7,280 nt of DNA from Clostridiales bacterium (GTDB taxonomy: Bacteria > Bacillota > Clostridia > Christensenellales > Aristaeellaceae), in contig DXVG01000087.1 of the NCBI GenBank assembly GCA_019409045.1, positions 1 through 7,280 of the forward strand, in the 5' to 3' direction. The stretch's first letter is position 1. Every line of letters starts with the position of its first letter. The position numbers and the translations under genes were made by a program. The notes under the pieces were generated by a model. It worked only from the letters and a program-made list of their open reading frames with translations, was not told where the DNA came from and made no database searches. Below, piece by piece: positions 5,783 to 7,280 of the stretch.

Positions 5783-7280
5783 CTATTTCAGCTCCAGCGC
5801 GCCAAGCAGACTGCGCAGGCGTATCTTCACCGCGCCCAGATTGGCGATCTCGTCGATTTTGATCTGCGTGTAGTACTTGCCCGCGCGCTCGAGTATGTCG
5901 CGCGACTCGTCGGTGGTGATGGCGTCCACGCCGCAGCCGAAGGACACAAGCTGCACAAACTCCACGTCCGGCTGCGTCGCGGCGAACGCGGCTGCGCGGT
6001 AGAGCCGCGCGTGGTAGGTCCACTGGTTGAGCACATGCACCTGCGGCGTGTCCGCGAGGTGATACACGCTGTCCTCGCTGACCACGACAAAGCCCAGGGA
6101 GGTTGCGAGCTGGTCGATGCCGTGCCCGATCTCCGCGTCGATGTGATAGGGCCTGCCCGCCAGCACCATCACGCGCCGCTTGTGCGCGCGCGCCCAGGCG
6201 AGCGCCTCCTCGCCGCGCGTGCGCACGCCGGCCATGTACGCCTCGTAATCGGCCATGCCCCTGCTTACCGCCGCGCGCATCTCGCGCGGGGAGATCGCGC
6301 CAAAGCGCGGCGAGAGCGCCTCGCGCAGCCTCTGCGCGAGGGAGCGCGCGTCGCAGATGTCCAGGTGCGGGTACAAAAAGTTCTGGTCGGTGAGCTGGGG
6401 CATGTTGCCGCGCAGCAGCTCCGAATAGTAGGCCACTACGGGGCAGTTGAAGTGGTTGTCCGAGCCGCCCTCGTCGAAGTTGTGCGTAAGGCAGGGGTAG
6501 AACACGGCGTCCACGCCCTTCTCCAGCAGCTGCACGATGTGCCCGTGCATGATCTTGGCCGGGTAGCAGGCCGTGTCCGAGGGGATGGTGAACTGTCCCG
6601 CCTCATAGGTGCCGCGGTCGGACATGCCCGAGAGCACGACCTCGAACCCCAGGGCGCGGAATATGCCGAACCACAGCGGCAAAAGCTCGTACATGCCCAG
6701 CGCCAGGGGCAGGCCGATGCGCCCGCGCTTTGCCTCGCCGCCCTCCATTTTCAGCAGCGTTTCGCGCTTGAATTTGTAGAGGTTGGGCAGTTCCTCTTCG
6801 CCTTTTTTGCCGCCCGCGCCGCGCTCGCAGCGGTTGCCGGAGATGAAGCGCCCGCCGTCGGCAAAGGTGTTGATCGTCAGTTTGCAGCGGTTCTCGCAGC
6901 CCTTGCACACCGCCGGACGCGAGGTGTGGGAAAACTTCGCCAATTCCTCCGGGGAGAGTATGCCGGACTTTTTCAGCCGCATGGCGCACAGCGCCGCGCC
7001 GTAAGCGCCCATCAGTCCGGCGATGTCCGGGCGGATGACGTCGCGCCCCAGTTCGCGCTCAAAGGCGCGCAGGATGGCGTCGTTGTGGAACGTGCCGCCC
7101 TGCACCACCACATAGCGCCCCAGTTCGTCGGCGGAACCGGCGCGGATGACCTTGTAGACGGCGTTTTTGACCACGCTGACGGAAAGCCCGGCGGAGATGT
7201 CCTCCACCGTGGCGCCGTCGCGCTGCGCCTGCTTGACCGAGGAATTCATAAACACCGTGCAGCGGCTGCCGAGGTTGACC
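5783..7280 (-). CDS. Acyl-CoA dehydratase activase-related protein: end of BadF/HgdC-type ATPase plus DUF2229 (partial, N-terminus missing)
   Basis: The frame is open to the right edge, so the first codons are missing; 499 residues are visible. The first visible part (LGSRCTVF, then VEDISAGLS, GGTFHNDAILRAFE, RPDIAGLMGAYGAAL) is the C-terminal half of an ASKHA-fold ATPase like HgdC or BadF, which uses ATP to push an electron into a dehydratase-type partner. Next comes a cysteine cluster, CKGCENRC with a further Cys in GNRCERGAG (6907-6827), a likely iron-sulfur site. The DUF2229 region follows: PSDTACYPAKIMHGHI, GVDAVFYPC, FNCPVVAYYSELL and FVQLVSFGCGVDAITTDE, ending RSLLGALELK. In fused homologues this end leads into the HgdB-like domain, which is the next gene here, one base away. 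The GTG at 7255 is an internal Val codon and not a start. The true substrate of this family is not established; a role in a reductase of the double-cubane type is one possibility. The promoter lies outside the window. Confidence 0.93.
   Translation of the reverse strand, partial: VNLGSRCTVFMNSSVKQAQRDGATVEDISAGLSVSVVKNAVYKVIRAGSADELGRYVVVQGGTFHNDAILRAFERELGRDVIRPDIAGLMGAYGAALCAMRLKKSGILSPEELAKFSHTSRPAVCKGCENRCKLTINTFADGGRFISGNRCERGAGGKKGEEELPNLYKFKRETLLKMEGGEAKRGRIGLPLALGMYELLPLWFGIFRALGFEVVLSGMSDRGTYEAGQFTIPSDTACYPAKIMHGHIVQLLEKGVDAVFYPCLTHNFDEGGSDNHFNCPVVAYYSELLRGNMPQLTDQNFLYPHLDICDARSLAQRLREALSPRFGAISPREMRAAVSRGMADYEAYMAGVRTRGEEALAWARAHKRRVMVLAGRPYHIDAEIGHGIDQLATSLGFVVVSEDSVYHLADTPQVHVLNQWTYHARLYRAAAFAATQPDVEFVQLVSFGCGVDAITTDESRDILERAGKYYTQIKIDEIANLGAVKIRLRSLLGALELK

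Noticed and set aside
7253..7255. GTG as the start of the ATPase/DUF2229 gene
   Set aside because: The frame is open beyond it to the window edge, with family-like residues (LGSRCT) upstream, so it is an internal Val codon.

Overview
The window is GC-rich, tightly packed bacterial DNA with no phage, insertion sequence, CRISPR array, tRNA or rRNA visible. The content points to a strictly anaerobic, spore-forming, high-GC member of the Clostridia (Bacillota): a YunB sporulation protein, a clostridial-type class A penicillin-binding protein, a small alarmone synthetase, and an oxygen-sensitive-type 2-hydroxyacyl-CoA-dehydratase activase/reductase pair. The genus cannot be told from the sequence alone.

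Layout from left to right. Positions 1-200 hold no convincing gene. They contain nested inverted repeats that may belong to a dispersed intergenic repeat, then two perfect hairpins (127-153 and 157-184) just beyond the end of the first gene. A class A PBP gene occupies 201-2603 on the minus strand, with an extended -10 promoter at 2662-2670. Divergent from it is yunB (2790-3440, plus). A 21-bp tandem repeat straddles the yunB stop codon. It is followed by a well-formed sigma-A promoter (3477-3505) and a GC-rich, foldable leader of about 160 nt leading into a small (p)ppGpp synthetase gene (3672-4391, plus). A strong bidirectional terminator (4458-4501) separates this gene from a convergent minus-strand pair. 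The pair is an HgdB-like protein (4513-5781) preceded by a BadF-type ATPase plus DUF2229 protein (5783 to the right edge, N-terminus outside the window). In many Clostridia the two are one giant polypeptide.

The left half concerns the cell envelope and sporulation: peptidoglycan synthesis, spore formation, and an alarmone synthetase of a family often tied to envelope stress. The right half is an iron-sulfur, ATP-driven low-potential electron-transfer module of unknown substrate. The gene order alone does not show that the two halves work together.

The points most worth following are: the split of the activase/HgdB protein, where removal of one base would fuse the two frames; the structured alarmone-synthetase leader with an orphan Shine-Dalgarno; the tandem repeat across the yunB stop; the repeat-like element at the left edge; and the cysteine-rich tail of the PBP. 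I see no clear case for a wholly new system.
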